Shown here: positions 1-12,396 of the stretch, one piece after another
How positions within the stretch are numbered: position 1 is the stretch's first letter
Layout: each line of letters starts with the position of its first letter
Assembly: GCA_965153355.1 (NCBI GenBank)
Contig: OZ231126.1
Coordinates: 20,212,001-20,276,000 of the forward strand
Length of the DNA stretch: 64,000 bases
Reading direction: 5' to 3'
Source of the DNA: Flaccisagitta enflata
Lineage: Eukaryota > Chaetognatha > Sagittoidea > Aphragmophora
Program-made: the position numbers and the translations under genes
The notes under the pieces: generated by a model
Told to the model about the DNA's origin: nothing
What the model saw: only the letters and a program-made list of their open reading frames with translations
The model's database searches: none

Positions 1-105
1 CACACCGCATTTCCCTTTCAATGTTTTTCTTTCTACTATTGTCCCATACGTTTCCATCTAGGAGAAAGACTGACAATCCGTTCACTCGTTCGATTTTCAA
101 CGTGT

Positions 106-1587
106 TTAGAAATCTCCATTCGTGCCCGTGTTGCCATCATCTGGAAAAGGATTGGGTATTACATAAAAGAAGGTCTCCATTGTCATCCAATATGTTCTAT
201 CATTTTCATCAACAGTAATACAAGGCCAAGTAGGCCAATAAGGTGCGACGTGTGGATCGTCTAACAAATGCGTTACCCGGCCAACTGTCAGACCAACCAG
301 CCCATCCACAGACGGACACAGCCAGTTGTAGAGGTGCTTTGTCGTACCAATAAATGGGTTAAGCATATGCAGGGGTCTCACCATCGTCGTTGTCTTTGTC
401 GTTGTCTTCATCATCATCATGACTTTCGGTGTTAAACGAGTACTCGTTTCCTTCATCCTTCGCCTTTTTCCCGTTAACCCCGAAAGGAGTTGGACTCTCC
501 TCAATGATTGCCCGTCGCCTTCTTTTCAATGGACGCAAGTCACCCAGATCTCCTTCACCGCTTGCATCTTCATCGACTGGGGTGAGGTGGACATCATCCC
601 CCATTGGCTGTAGGGTAAAAGGATAGGATCGTCAGGCCAAATTCTTAAGCATGGATGGGAGCAAGGCCAACGAATAGCCCCTATATCCCTACCCTGCACC
701 CCCCCCTCCCGTTCAACGCTTTAAACAATTTTTTTTTAGCGGACACGCGACTACACCTTACCAGTCAGTTGGTCCGTGTGTCGCTCTGTTGGTCTGTCAT
801 ATTTTCTAATTCAAAGGGTTTTTTTTCATTACTGCTCCTGAACAACCGTTTGTGACTGGATGGCCGTGTATCTGTCCTTGTTTTACATACTTGGAGGTTT
901 TCGTTTTCCACCACCTTCAATCGTTTTCGACTTTCAAAAACCGGTTTCTGTTTCTGTTCTTCAAAGTTTTGGGCGCCATCGTTGTCACTCAGTCCGTTTC
1001 CACCCTCCGAGCTGATGAGAAAATCGTCTCCCATAGACTGTGAAGGAAGGGGGAAGTAAATGTTGAAAGGAAACATTTGGGTTGAACAAGTAAAAGAAAT
1101 GGACAATAAAATCGCCAGTTCATACTATCTCCCCACCCCCAACACACTTGGGCTTCAAGAGTTATCAAATCAAACTCACAACGTGGGGTGTTTCCAGGTG
1201 AGTTGGGAACTCAAATGATTCCTCGATCTTTGGGATGGGGCTCAAGTGGTCGAAATCCGAGCCGAATGAGAACAACTGCTCCGAAGATGAGTCGGTCTCC
1301 TCCGAAGATGAGTCGGTCTCCTCGTAACCTTCGTTTTGGCCATCCGCATGGAGTTGGTCGTTGTAAGAGCTGTCGTTGTAAGAGCTGTCGTTGTAAGAGC
1401 TGTAACTAGTATCAGTAAGGAGAGGCTCGATGTCCGAGTGCGGAGAAGAGACGTCCGAAATGGAAGATACACCGGAAATTTGCGACAAATCGATTGTGTC
1501 GTCCTCCGGACCGTAAGAAGAAGAATCGAGCGTGACATCTTGAAGTGTTTTCGACACCGACTCTTCCTCGACTTTCTTTTGTGACAT
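106..1587 (-). CDS. Four-exon gene for an acidic Ser-rich protein, unknown function
   Basis: Exons 1587-1180, 1037-891, 607-382 and 140-106 join in phases 0, 0 and 1 to give 271 residues and a TAG/TAA-type stop at 106-108. Every intron has GT/AG borders, and the first two donors are strong (GTGAGT, GTATGT). An in-frame TAA lies 12 nt upstream of the chosen ATG. The protein starts MSQKKVEEES, has tandem YNDSS and ETDSSSE repeats, two basic clusters (RKRLK, KRRRR) that look like nuclear localisation signals, and an acidic DDDEDNDKDND tail. I recognise no domain; a nuclear acidic regulator is only an inference from composition. Introns 2 and 3 each carry a hairpin element (738-881, 220-348). The ATG lies only 90 nt after the stop of the next gene on the same strand. 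Exon joins are predictions from phase and splice motifs. Confidence 0.66.
220..348 (+). mobile_element. Hairpin-capped element, GGTGC subfamily, in an intron
   Basis: It begins ACAAG followed by GGCC-AAGTA-GGCC and ends with AGGTGC-TTTGTC-GTACC, one mismatch away from a perfect stem. It carries the subfamily boxes GGTGCGACGTGTGGATCGTC and GACGGACACAGCCAGTT. It lies wholly inside intron 3 of the Ser-rich protein gene. Confidence 0.75.
738..881 (-). mobile_element. Hairpin-capped element, degraded, in an intron
   Basis: Read on the minus strand it starts ACAAGGACAGATACACGGCC and ends with an imperfect AGTCGCG-TGTC-CGCT hairpin plus an A-run. It contains the AGGAGCAGT segment of the subfamily. 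It sits directly beside the donor site of exon 2 (GTATGT, 890-885). Confidence 0.6.
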
Positions 1588-1676
1588 TGCGATTGAGAGT
1601 TATGGATTTATTTTTTAGGAAAGAGGGTTGGCATGGACCTGAACGACCAAACCAAGAAGTCATGAAAAAGACAAAA

Positions 1677-4600
1677 TCATGGGATTAATGCAACCCATTC
1701 ATTTAGGGGATTTTTCTCATAGTCATATCCGGTATAAAGAGGACGGCGCAAATAATGATAAGAGGAAGTATGATCCTGTTCGTAAAATGTTGACTTGAAT
1801 TCCTCTAAGAGGACTACGTTAAACCTTTTGTTGGGAGTTTTTTGGTCAATCTTTGGAACACGTGTATGGGGATCAATTGTAACAGAAAAAACCTGTCCAA
1901 AGAAGCCCAATTTTGATGAATCCTCTTTTGCTATGAGTAGATTATCGATTCGAACAAACTCGGTGTCTGATTTGAAGTAAAATGTTGTCTTATGAAAGTT
2001 GGTGTTAAGTATAGTTAAGGTTGCGAGTTCTTCAAAGTCCCCTTGACCAAAGGTTTTCCATAAATCCTTTGTTCGCTTTGAAGTTTTATTCCTTTTAATA
2101 CGTATGCGTGACCCTTTCTTCTTCCAACTTCGTAGAGGATTGAGGATGGAAAACCGATTGGAAAAGAAGGCCGCTTTACGTTCATGCATGAGGGCCGGAT
2201 AGTTTACGATCGATTTCCTGTTATTGGCCTTCACAACCGCGGTTTTAAAAATTCGATGACTGTTCTCTCCTCGTCGTGTTGAGCTCCCCACGGGTGCTGG
2301 GCCAAAATCCCTTATTCCCATCGGCGCATGAAGAAGATAATGGTCCTGTACATTTTATGAGGCAATCAAGGCAATAAGCATTAAAAATCAACACGACCCC
2401 GGACAAATTGATGACTCAAAAAACAAATTGCACAAGATGGAGAAAGTAGCTAGTATTTACCTTTGGTTTAAGAGGAGGATTGTACATTGATGGTGGTTTC
2501 AGTCTTGGTTTCTTTTTTGGAGGCGCCTCCTCCTCTTCATCCTCCTGGTTTTCTCCCTCTGGTTCCTCATATTCTTCCTCATCATCCTCACACTCTTGCG
2601 TCTGATCATTCTCAGTCTGAGTAGTAGTTTGACTGCCGCAAGGACCACGCTTCCGTTTTTGACTCGGAGTATTGCCTTTTTCCTGCTCCCTTTTCTTTTT
2701 CTCATCATCATATTTCTTTAGGTCGGAGGCATAACTGGCGTTTCGTGTAAGGTCCATTCTCAGCTTATACATGTTCCAAAGAAGTTTTTCGATTTCCACA
2801 ATATCCCCCTCTGTTACATGGTTTCTGCAAAACAGCTCGTCTAACTTGGCCAATGTGTCCAAGAGTTTGAATTCCTTTGTCAGGCAAATTGCTCGATAAT
2901 CATTGAACGAATGAAAGGCGACTCTTGTCAGTTGAAGGGTTGTTGACAGTTCGGCGAAAGAGCCTTGAAAAACCGGGTGTGGAGTCCCTGTCCAATGTTT
3001 CTTTGAAAAGGGAGGGACCGGATTTTTTTGATGCCTCCCAGTTTTCCGTGGGATGACTCTGTACTTGTCGTCTAATTCTTCAATCGTGAATCTCTTCTTT
3101 GTTAAGAGAGATTTAATGGCAATCCCAAAGCATTCTTTGGCAGCTCCTCCGTGGAAGTTATGCCAAACGTCCCCTGGCAGGTCCCTGCCCACATCAAAAT
3201 CAGTCAATCGCCTCAGTGGTGTGTCCTGGATAACGCCATCGACATTGAATGCGAAATTTTCCCGACGGTCGCCCAAGAAAGAAAGGAATTCATCAGCGTC
3301 TTTTGCAATTTTATATTTCTTCTGTTCGATGTTGCACTGTCTGCAGGGGTGGGTAATGTGAGGGGTAAAGCTTGCTGGTAATCCAGCTAATGGATTCATG
3401 CACAGCGAATCCCCAATGAATTCACCCAAAATAAATTTTACTTTGTCATTCCCAAACTTACAAACTGTTTCCGTGAGGGTGTTCAATTGGTCCACAACTT
3501 TCTCCAAAACAACGTTATAATTGTACTTGGTGATCTGATTGGATTGGCACATGCCTAGTAGCAGGACACATTTTTCAGTGGTGCTATGAGCGGTGAGGTG
3601 TATAAATATGTATATACCCAAGATCTTATTTTTTGAATTATGCTTTGTAAAACCACGATCCAGGGTTAGGTCGTCAGCAAACACAGTAAAGACAATGCCC
3701 TTTTCGTCTGGTTGAAGTTTTTTCAGTTTTTCCTTTATTCGATGGCCGTCGTATATGGATAAATACCTCACCTTGTGGTGTTCATCATTTGCCAAACATT
3801 CCTCATTGTAATTTTTGTTTTCCTCCAGAAATTCTTTGGACTTCTCCCATAACTGGAGCATCCCCTCTGTGTTCAAAAACCGTTGGATAAGCTTTTTGGG
3901 GTCAAACATGAGGATAAAGTCTTTGGGGTTTGTGTCGTTACTCACAAAATAATGGATGTATGGTTGGATGACATTTTCCCTTTCTTGAAATGTTTGTTCA
4001 CGTTTGTATTTGGTTTCAAACTTTGCAGAATGGAAGGGATCAGCCAAATGGTTTTCAAGTTTTTCTCTCATCTCACGAATGGGGGGGTCGTGTAGCTCCA
4101 CTTGGTAGCGATTGAGAGTATCTGTAACGATGGACAGGACTGTTTTTCTTAAGATTTCACCAATATCTGCCAAACTTTTTCCAAGAACATCTAGGGCAGT
4201 ATCTTGCACGCCATAAATATAGCGCAGACTGCCATACATGGTCTGCAGTATGGGGCATATCTCATCAACATGCTCCATATTTTGAGAAGAACAAGTGTTG
4301 TTTTCTGGGGTTGCATTTGGGTTTGGAGCATTGTTTGGATCGCTTGTGCCATCACCTTCATTGTCATCCTCTACATCAGCTTCACCAGGATCCACACCGT
4401 CAACTTCAACTTGATCTCCATCTCCATTATTGTTTTCACAGTTTCGCACATGTATGTTAAAAGGGATGAGCTCGTTTACGTGTTTGTTAAAGCAGGACTG
4501 TGCCCTTTTTTTCACGGCCCAACTCCGAGAACATCCTTCAAAGATACAGAGTACCGGTAGTGGTTGCCGGTAATCATGATCTGGATAATGCGCCAGGTAG

Positions 4601-4929
4601 TGAGATTTTATCTTTAACCGATTTTGAGTTTCAAAGTCATTGGATGGGAATAGGTTGATTTTCTGCTGACAAATGCGGCAACGGTGGTATCGTTCAGCTT
4701 GATTAGGAGGAATCGCCGTTGAATATGTGTGATATTTTTCAAGATGACGGAAAAAACAAGTTTTTTGGCGTTTTTTAAACTTGAACACGGTTGTACAGAA
4801 GATGCAGACGTGACGGTTATCAACCACATGTTGGGTCATATGTCTGTAAGCCTCCTCTAGATTATTTGAAACAACCGTTCGGCACAATCTACACTCCCTG
4901 TTTGGGAGATTAGGAAGAGATGTTGACAT
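1677..4929 (-). CDS. C2H2-finger protein of a transposase-derived invertebrate family, 1,045 residues
   Basis: Exons 4929-2461 and 2345-1677 join in phase 0 across a 115-bp GT/AG intron. Residues 1-170 hold four C2H2-like fingers (first ligands C13, C16, H30, H34; then C42, C45, H62, H67). A central domain follows, with a HPCRQCN motif near residue 535. A motif reading DVWHNFHGG near residue 585 stands where related transposon proteins typically have D-x-MHD-x-x-EG. An acidic stretch precedes a KKKPRLK basic patch. Exon 2 begins DHYLLHAPMGIRDFGP, matching the H-x-x-LxHYPxxIxxxGP region that follows in the family, then a FGQVFSV strand. The KDZ-like transposase link is from memory of family layout. 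The altered D/E residues suggest loss of catalysis, hence domestication or decay; the long open frame favours a working gene. Confidence 0.72.
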
Positions 4930-5807
4930 TGTCTACCACTTGTTGAAAAAGTCTTTGTTTTTTTGTTCGACAGTGTCACTCATCGTAACCATGTGTTGCC
5001 CAATATCTTTTTCTACATGAATCGAAAACAAGGAAATGTTTTGCGGAAAAAAACCACAGCATTTTAAAACATATACACGCGGGGATTGCCTAAGATGAGG
5101 TCACTTTATGTTATCTGGTGCCAGTGTCCAGAAAATGTCTGGGGGCTCCACCCCTGGGTAAAACCAAAAAAGTCAATGCATTCATGAAAATAAACGCAAA
5201 ATATTACGCGAGATATACATGGGGGTGAGAGTAAAAAAATTTTTTTGAATTTTTTGCATACTTTTCCAAAATTTGGGAAAAGGGGAACCCTGTCGCACTA
5301 AAAAATACGCCGAAAAGTCCCAAAAAAAATTGTAAAGGATTTTTGAAAATTCGTCTTAAAGCCTTGACAATTTTCTCCACCACAAAAAAGGCTAAAATTT
5401 GCAAAAATGTTCAACCATTTTTTTTTATATTCGCAAAACCATACCAAATCCTCCAGATTCTTTTTTATCTCACTTCAGTGACTATGCAAAAATCTTTTTA
5501 AATGTGGTATAATTTTTTCATCTTTGCAGCCTACATGTCTACACGCGACTTGGCCAGCTGTGTATCCGGCCTTGTATAAAGAAAAATTTCCCACCAAAAT
5601 TTTTTTTTTATGTAAATAATTTTTTTCTAAGTTAATGAAACATGCTAAAATATGCATAAAAATTTTTTGCTTTCACCCCTATGGATATATAATCAAAACA
5701 GTCTCCGCTTTCTTTTTTTATACTAGAACATTTATAAGAAAGATGTGAAAAGCAATCCAGGAAACCTGTACCAGTACTCTTCTAGTCAACTGCTTATTGC
5801 ATATTGT
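4930..5807. other. Intergenic, AT-rich, with one element remnant
   Basis: No convincing coding frame. Homopolymer-rich sequence dominates 5220-5690. The stretch 5535-5576 is the 5' end of a hairpin element in reverse orientation (GGCCGGATACACAGCT followed by the GTCGCGTGT box), cut off before its middle. Confidence 0.6.
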
Positions 5808-6842
5808 TCATTCATCGGAGATTTCAATAAGAATTTGGTCTGGATATTCCCCAAAGGTTATGAAATCGTGGTACCCCACATGACGAAGCAAGAAATCTTC
5901 ACGCTCACAATCTTCAGAACAGTACACTGCTGGGTTCGAGATGTGACGATCAACGCACCACTCGCATGGATCAAACATATTAAAGATGGGCTCCGTCTTT
6001 TGGCAACGTTCATTTGAGCACGACCGTCGCAAATCATCTTTACGCCGTTTGTGCATCTCGTGGTGTTCGCGCCAGTCAGCTTTGAAACAGCCCCTCCCGC
6101 AGTAGAAGCTGATATTGAAAAAGGAGAATGGTTAATAGGAAAAAAATAAAACAATCTGTTTTCAGTCGCAGACATGCAACTCCACCTTGTATAATTATTT
6201 ATTTTTTTTTTTACTGCTTCGGCAAAACCCTCCGCGACTGGATTGCCGTGTATCCGGAATCCTTGTAAAAGGGCTTCACCTTATTTTGTGGACCAAACCA
6301 AGTCTTTTCGCATCCTTGAAAACTTTAAAACAAATCGGACAAGCGTGATGTTTTGTTTCCACGTGGATCCCCTCCACGTCGCCGCATTTTTCGCATTTTC
6401 TGGGCTTGCCATTTACATAAATTGGCTCCCCAGGTTTTCCATAGAATTGTTGATCTCGGTCCTCTGGGTATTCCACCTCACACATGTCGTCGTCGGCACC
6501 AGAAACGTCGACGCCAGAAGCCGAAGCGGCGTCAGCGGCGCTCGAAGCGGAACCCCCAACTGCGCCGTTTATGTCAGAAGGGGCGTCAACGCCAGAAGCC
6601 GAAGCGGCGTCAGCGGCACCGACATTGCTCGTAGGGGTAACTCGTGATTCTCCCTGTAGTGTTGAGGTTACAACGTCGTGTTGACCATGCGATTCAGAGT
6701 CCATTACAATAAGATGGTTGACGGACTCCATTATCCCCAGGTATTCGGAAAGAGCGTTTACGCCAGGGTTAGTGTCAGGACGATCTGAAAGGACCTCCCG
6801 ACCATGGCCCTCATGGGAACCATGGTTTCTTTTTCTATCCAT
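5808..6842 (-). CDS. Tandem MYND-like zinc-finger protein, paralogue 1
   Basis: Exons 6842-6280 and 6108-5808 join in phase 2 (AG|C) to give 287 residues. The N-terminal 160 residues are polar and hold two copies of an AADAASASGVD motif. A first finger follows: CEKC, then ACPIC, then across the intron FYCGRGCFKADW-x2-H-x3-H. A second finger reads SCSNERC, DPCEWC, VYCSEDC and a terminal H-x3-H. The spacing C-x2-C ... C-x2-C ... YC-x3-C-x3-(D)W-x2-H is the MYND pattern, with His replacing the last Cys. MYND domains bind proline-containing peptides in transcriptional co-regulators; that role here is inference. The first exon is taken to start at MDRKRNH rather than the upstream MVKIK because it lies closer to the coding-like composition. 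Paralogue at 11726-12396 shares the intron position and phase. Confidence 0.73.
6212..6268 (-). mobile_element. Fragment of a hairpin element inside a MYND-like gene intron
   Basis: The minus strand reads TACAAGGATTCCGGATACACGGCAATC, with the GTCGCGGAGGG box and part of the CAGT segment. Only the 5' third of the element is present. The paralogous intron at 11985-12130 lacks it. Confidence 0.5.
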
Positions 6843-7150
6843 TAATTTTGACTCGCAATTCTTATTCCACAGTGCACTTTTATGATAGGAGAGTTTTATT
6901 TTAACCAAACATAGCTAAACAAGTAAAGGAAACAAGATGGTTAGGCTACCATGTGTATGTAAAATAAACAACAAATGGAAATGCAAACTGCATGTGAATC
7001 ATAACAGGTTGTGCGATACCCCGGCCCAAACTGCCATGGGCACAAACAAGTAAAGGAAATGGTTTTCCCTTTGTTTACCCATAACCCTATAACCATAAAC
7101 TGGATAATAATGAGGAAGTCGAGAAACGAGAAACAAGAAACTTTGGCGAT

Positions 7151-8816
7151 TTAAATATCCATGACAAGCGGCCATGACAAGAACGTGAGACCAGGAAGGG
7201 TGATATCGTCCTTACAGTACTTTCTCTTCTTTGACGTTGAATCCGTACCGCTACTACCTTCGGTCATGTCACGGCGACAGAGGACGTGGACGTCACGAAT
7301 AACAAAAGACGGTGAATATCTTTTCTCTGGACCACGCGCGATTGTGACAAAGGGCCTTTTTGGCGAGCATTCGTCAAATTTCTCGCGTATCCTTTGCAAG
7401 GATTTTATCCTGGGGTCCTTTTGAGCGTGGCTTGAATAGTGGACTCCAGGGAATGGAGGCTTAGCAAGGCCGAAACGTACATTTTCACACGGTCCAATCG
7501 AACGCGAACGAGGTTTGTTGCGCTCCCATTTTCCTTTACCAGCCAAGGAACGCGAACGCCGTTGACACTCCCTCGCACGTTCACCGATCGCTTTTCCCGA
7601 ATACCTAGGAGTTGCAATAGTTAAGGTTTTTTAATTAACTAGTTAATAGTTAACTAACTAAAAAAGCTAAAATAGTAAAAATTTTCACCCTATTATTGAT
7701 AGAATTTACAAAAAAATTTCATTATTTTTATACAATTTTCAAATCTATCAATAATTTCAGTATTGATTTCACTGTTTCAGGCTAAAAATCATCAAGTTTC
7801 TATGTTGCAATCCAAATATTTTTTCTTTATGTCAAAAAATTTTACCAAAAATCATGTCATATACAGGAAAAAAGGTGATTTACCACCCATTTCTCCTTAA
7901 AAACAGTTAACGGTTAGGGGTTCTCAGAATTTTTACTAGTTAACTAGCTAGTTAAAGTTAACTATTGCGAGTCCTATGAATACCCAAAATACGAGTGAAA
8001 AGGCTTGGGGTGGGAATTGTGACGAAACCGAGATAGGTGGTGGTTCAGTGGAGAAACCTCATTGTCGGTTTTTAGCCCACTATCGTTGTCACTATTGTTG
8101 TCGCTTTGTGATCCACCATCATCAAATAAACCAGCTTTTAAGGTACGGGCAGCGACGCCGGAAGCATCAGGAAGGGCAGTGGCGGCGCAAGAAGCGGTGC
8201 GAGAAACGCAAACATCAACGTCAACGTCATCGTCGACATAACTGGTGACAGTGCATTCCTGGCAGTTGGGAGCATGGTTCCCAAGGCCGAGACAGCGGCG
8301 ATGCTTGTACAGTTCCCGACTACGATTCCAGATTCTTAATGAGTCGGGGTCGCGCGTGCGCGCGCACTGAGTGGTGGGATCAACGCCGGAAGCATGACCA
8401 TAATTAGTGGTTGGAGAAATGTTGACGGCGGCGCTGGAAGCGTAAGCGTCGGAATCGGCGGTGAAGGAAGTGCCGCAAGTAGCTTCGATGGTGGCACACA
8501 TAGCGCTGGCAATGACGCCGGAAGCGTTGGCGGCGGCGGCGCAAGAAGCATCAGCGGCGGAAGCAGCAGCGCAGGGAGCGGGACGTTTTGAGATGGGCGG
8601 TGCGGTAATGTTAACGGCGTTGGCTTCCGTATCAACATCGGGAAAAGTTTCCATGGAATCGGAATCGAGAACCAAATTTTCATCCACGGAAAAATGGGCA
8701 CTTTGGGATAGTGGAGGAAGGCCAGTATCTGAGGTCAGAACCGGGAAAGTGCCAGGAGAATCGCCAATCCGATTGATAATAAGGGATGAGCCTGTATCCA
8801 GGGGTGCACATTGCAT
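7151..8816 (-). CDS. Acidic Ala/Ser-rich protein with a transposon-born intron
   Basis: Exons 8816-7984 and 7604-7151 join in phase 2, restoring GGG at the junction; 428 residues. The start MQCAPLDTGS is the first ATG after an A-rich leader. The middle is rich in ASGV and AADAS motifs like those of the MYND-like neighbour at 5808. Single Cys-containing segments (RRCLGL, NCQECTV) and an acidic DDDVDVDV stretch follow. Exon 2 is basic (RRSRSLAGKGKW, KPRSRS, SKKRKY). I recognise no domain. An upstream exon at about 8928-9329 could instead be spliced in (phase 1, acceptor near 8804), so the 5' end is uncertain. The intron is an inserted repeat element, described separately. Confidence 0.62.
7606..7977. 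mobile_element. MITE that forms an intron (introner-like)
   Basis: The ends are inverted repeats: TAGGAGTTGCAATAGTTAA on the left and, read from the right, TAGGACTCGCAATAGTTAA. They are flanked by GAATACC at 7599-7605 and 7978-7984 (8 bp with one mismatch if one more base is counted). The host frame on the minus strand needs removal of exactly the element plus one GAATACC copy. The donor GT comes from the duplicated target (GTATTC) and the acceptor AG from the element end (CCTAG). The 8-bp duplication and TTAAC-rich ends resemble hAT MITEs; that assignment is tentative. Confidence 0.75.
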
Positions 8817-8843
8817 TTTTAAGTAAAGGAAAATATTCTCTTT

Positions 8844-8893
8844 AGTTGCGTGCAACGCTACCACACCCCGCTTTGTCAGTGCGTCGGTCGGTT
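8844..8893 (-). mobile_element. 3' end fragment of a hairpin element
   Basis: The minus strand carries a CGACCGACGCACTGACAAAGC tract, then the palindromic stem GTTGC-GT-GCAAC and CTAAAGA. This matches the 3' end of the GTTGCG subfamily. Confidence 0.5.
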
Positions 8894-8927
8894 GCTAGGT
8901 TAGTCATCCCTTTTTCCTTTTTATATG

Positions 8928-9329
8928 TTAAGTAAATGTGGAACTCTCACACATGACATGCACGCGATGACCTTTCCCAAAAAAATCCCACCTTACAAAA
9001 TGATTTCTTACACATAACATTGCTATTTTTAGCCAAAGAAGTGCACCTCTGGAAACACCATCATCTTGGACGTTTTTGACATCATCGAGAGTGTCATGTT
9101 CGTCATCATCTTCGTCGTCATCATCTTCGTCGTAACCATCTTCGTCATCAGCGTCATCATCGTCGTCGTCGTCACCATCGTCATCGTCGCCATCCTCATC
9201 GTCGCCATCCTCATCATCAATGCGCATGTCATTTTCAAACTCCCGTAGAAGAAGATTTACAACCACGTCTAAACAGTCGAAACCAGGCTGTGGTGGAGAA
9301 CCAGGCTCTTCCTCTTCCGGAGACTGCAT
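8928..9329 (-). CDS. Acidic exon or small gene, unknown function
   Basis: An open frame starts MQSPEEEEPGSPPQPGFDCL and continues into a long run of Asp/Glu with DED and DDG repeats, then GVSRGALLW. The Asp run comes from a CAT/CGTCAT-rich tract, so low-complexity expansion inflates the frame. It could be a stand-alone protein ending at the stop at 8928 or a first exon spliced in phase 1 to the 8803-7984 exon (donor after TCCAGAG at about 9048). I cannot decide between these. Confidence 0.35.
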   Translation of the reverse strand: MQSPEEEEPGSPPQPGFDCLDVVVNLLLREFENDMRIDDEDGDDEDGDDDDGDDDDDDDADDEDGYDEDDDDEDDDEHDTLDDVKNVQDDGVSRGALLWLKIAMLCVRNHFVRWDFFGKGHRVHVMCESSTFT

Positions 9330-9830
9330 ATTGTATATGTGGCGTTTGTCATGCAGAATCAAGTTTTCTTATAAATGATGTGCAAACTGGTTAAGCAAAA
9401 ATAACCTTTTCTTGAGGCACAAACGAGTAGCTCCTGTACAGACAGCTTTTAAACAAGGTCATTCACAATCGCTCAAAGGAGTATTAACCCAAATTGGGTT
9501 GGAACATAACAACTACTCATAATTAGAAACCATAGGGATTATCAAGGTGAGGAGGTGACACAACACCCAATATCTCATCAATTTCCGCCACCGTGAGTGG
9601 TGTATTCCACCATTCCCGAAAGAGGCTCATGGGTGACCTTTCGCAGGAGAGATCAGAAGAATTCAATTCCCCCGGACGGACCAACTCCCCACCATTGGGC
9701 ATTTTCGTACCGAGCTGTAAATAGACATTTGGGAGATATAAAAGAAGTAATACCCAATTACGCTTGCTCTCTCTCTTTCTCTCTCACTGTCTCTCACTCT
9801 CTCTCCCTCCAACCCTCCAACCCTCCCTCC
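9330..9830. other. Intergenic; short CT/CCTC tract
   Basis: No coding frame stands out. A pyrimidine tract (CTCT, then CCTCCAACCCTCC) lies at 9767-9832 just after the 3' end of the next gene. Confidence 0.5.
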
Positions 9831-11254
<1,424 letters not shown>

Positions 11255-11301
11255 TCTACTAATTTCTTATTATTTTTCCTTCTGAATGAAAAATGATTTG
11301 A

Positions 11302-11676
11302 ATGACATTTTCCTATTACATCCAACACCAAAATTTTTTTGGGAAGATAAACATGCGTGTGAAACCTATGTTTATGATATTATCAATAGAAAATGAAGAT
11401 ACATCAGGTAACTTTTTTCATCTTGCATATAATTCAACGATGAATTATGAACAGGCCAAATTATATGGCACAATTTCCCAATTTGTGAAAGATAGAAATA
11501 CCGGTAAATTCTTCAAGCCCTTTTGGGCAAACCACAAGGTATACCTAAACGACGGGGTGATCATCAACCTGGAAAACAGCCATGTCACAATTATTAAAAC
11601 AAAAATACCCTTCTTTATTGGTATCCGAACAGGTAAAGCAAAAATCAATATATACCTAAACAGCAAAAGTGAGTAA
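11302..11676 (+). CDS. Possible plus-strand ORF of 124 residues
   Basis: The frame has mixed, protein-like composition (FMILSIENEDTSGNFF, YEQAKLYGTISQFVKDRN, FKPFWANHKVYLNDGVI, FFIGIRTGKAKINIY). It would be the only plus-strand gene in the first 19 kb, head to head with the gene at 11254. The start could be 11302 or the ATG at 11353. I recognise no domain. It may equally be an exon or chance. Confidence 0.35.
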   Translation: MTFSYYIQHQNFFGKINMRVKPMFMILSIENEDTSGNFFHLAYNSTMNYEQAKLYGTISQFVKDRNTGKFFKPFWANHKVYLNDGVIINLENSHVTIIKTKIPFFIGIRTGKAKINIYLNSKSE

Positions 11677-11725
11677 TGCTCAACATGGAAAAGTAACAGG
11701 TGACCGATAGGTGACGGAGCAGAAA

Positions 11726-12396
11726 CTACTGCCTAGAAAAAAAATGGGGGTGACATTTTCTGAACGCCTTGTCGCACTCACGACTACAAAAGAAATGTTC
11801 AATTTCCGTAGTGTAGTGGAAAATTCTGCCTGCACGACACGAATCGCAGGGGGACCAGAACCCATAACGAGGTTCCCTGATGTTGCAGTTGGAGCATCGA
11901 CGACGGATGTGATCGAGTTTCCGTTTGTGTGTCTGGCGGTGGCGATCCCAATCCAATTGAAAGCACTTCAAGTCGCAGTAGAAGCTGATGAAGGAAAGAT
12001 CAACAGAAGTGAGATTAAGTGTGCAGGAGCTGAATTTATAGGTCTCTTCATCATGTATCCTTGTAACAGGCAACCAAGACGAAAAAATAAGAAGGAAACA
12101 CTGCGACAGGATGAATAAAGAGATATTCACCTGACGGGTGTAGATTCTCGAAGGCCCCATAGATTCAGTCTTTCCACTTCTTCCCGGGACTGATAGCAAA
12201 TGGGGCAGTGTAGGCACGAGTTGTCTTTAACGTCGATGTACTCGTAACAGTACTCGCAAATCTTCGATCCGGGTACGTTACTGTCGCAGGCCCCCAATTT
12301 ATCACTCAAGTCAGGCCCAAAGATGGACATCTCGGTAATAATGTTTCTAAGGGATTCAAGGTTTTCGCCAGAGCGTATGTCATGTCCCATCGCCAT
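11726..12396 (-). CDS. Tandem MYND-like zinc-finger protein, paralogue 2
   Basis: Exons 12396-12131 and 11984-11726 join in phase 2 (AG|C) to give 174 residues. Finger 1 reads CEYC, HCPIC, then across the intron FYCDLKCFQLDWDRHRQTH. Finger 2 reads RCSNCN, SPCDSC, FFCSRECDKAF, followed by H-x-H. The order and spacing match the paralogue at 5808-6842, and the intron interrupts both genes immediately before FYC. This copy lacks the Ala/Ser-rich N-terminal half. The conserved Trp-x2-His after the third Cys pair is the MYND signature; His replaces the final Cys. A protein-protein adaptor role is expected from MYND biology but not shown here. A CCTTTCCTTACTCCTATAG tract sits 24 nt before the ATG and could be an acceptor site for an untranslated or trans-spliced leader. 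Confidence 0.74.

Noticed and set aside
8336-8826. Ala/Gly/Pro-rich frames on both strands over the 7984-8816 exon
   Set aside because: GC-rich codon shadows of the minus-strand exon, which alone links in phase to a second exon.
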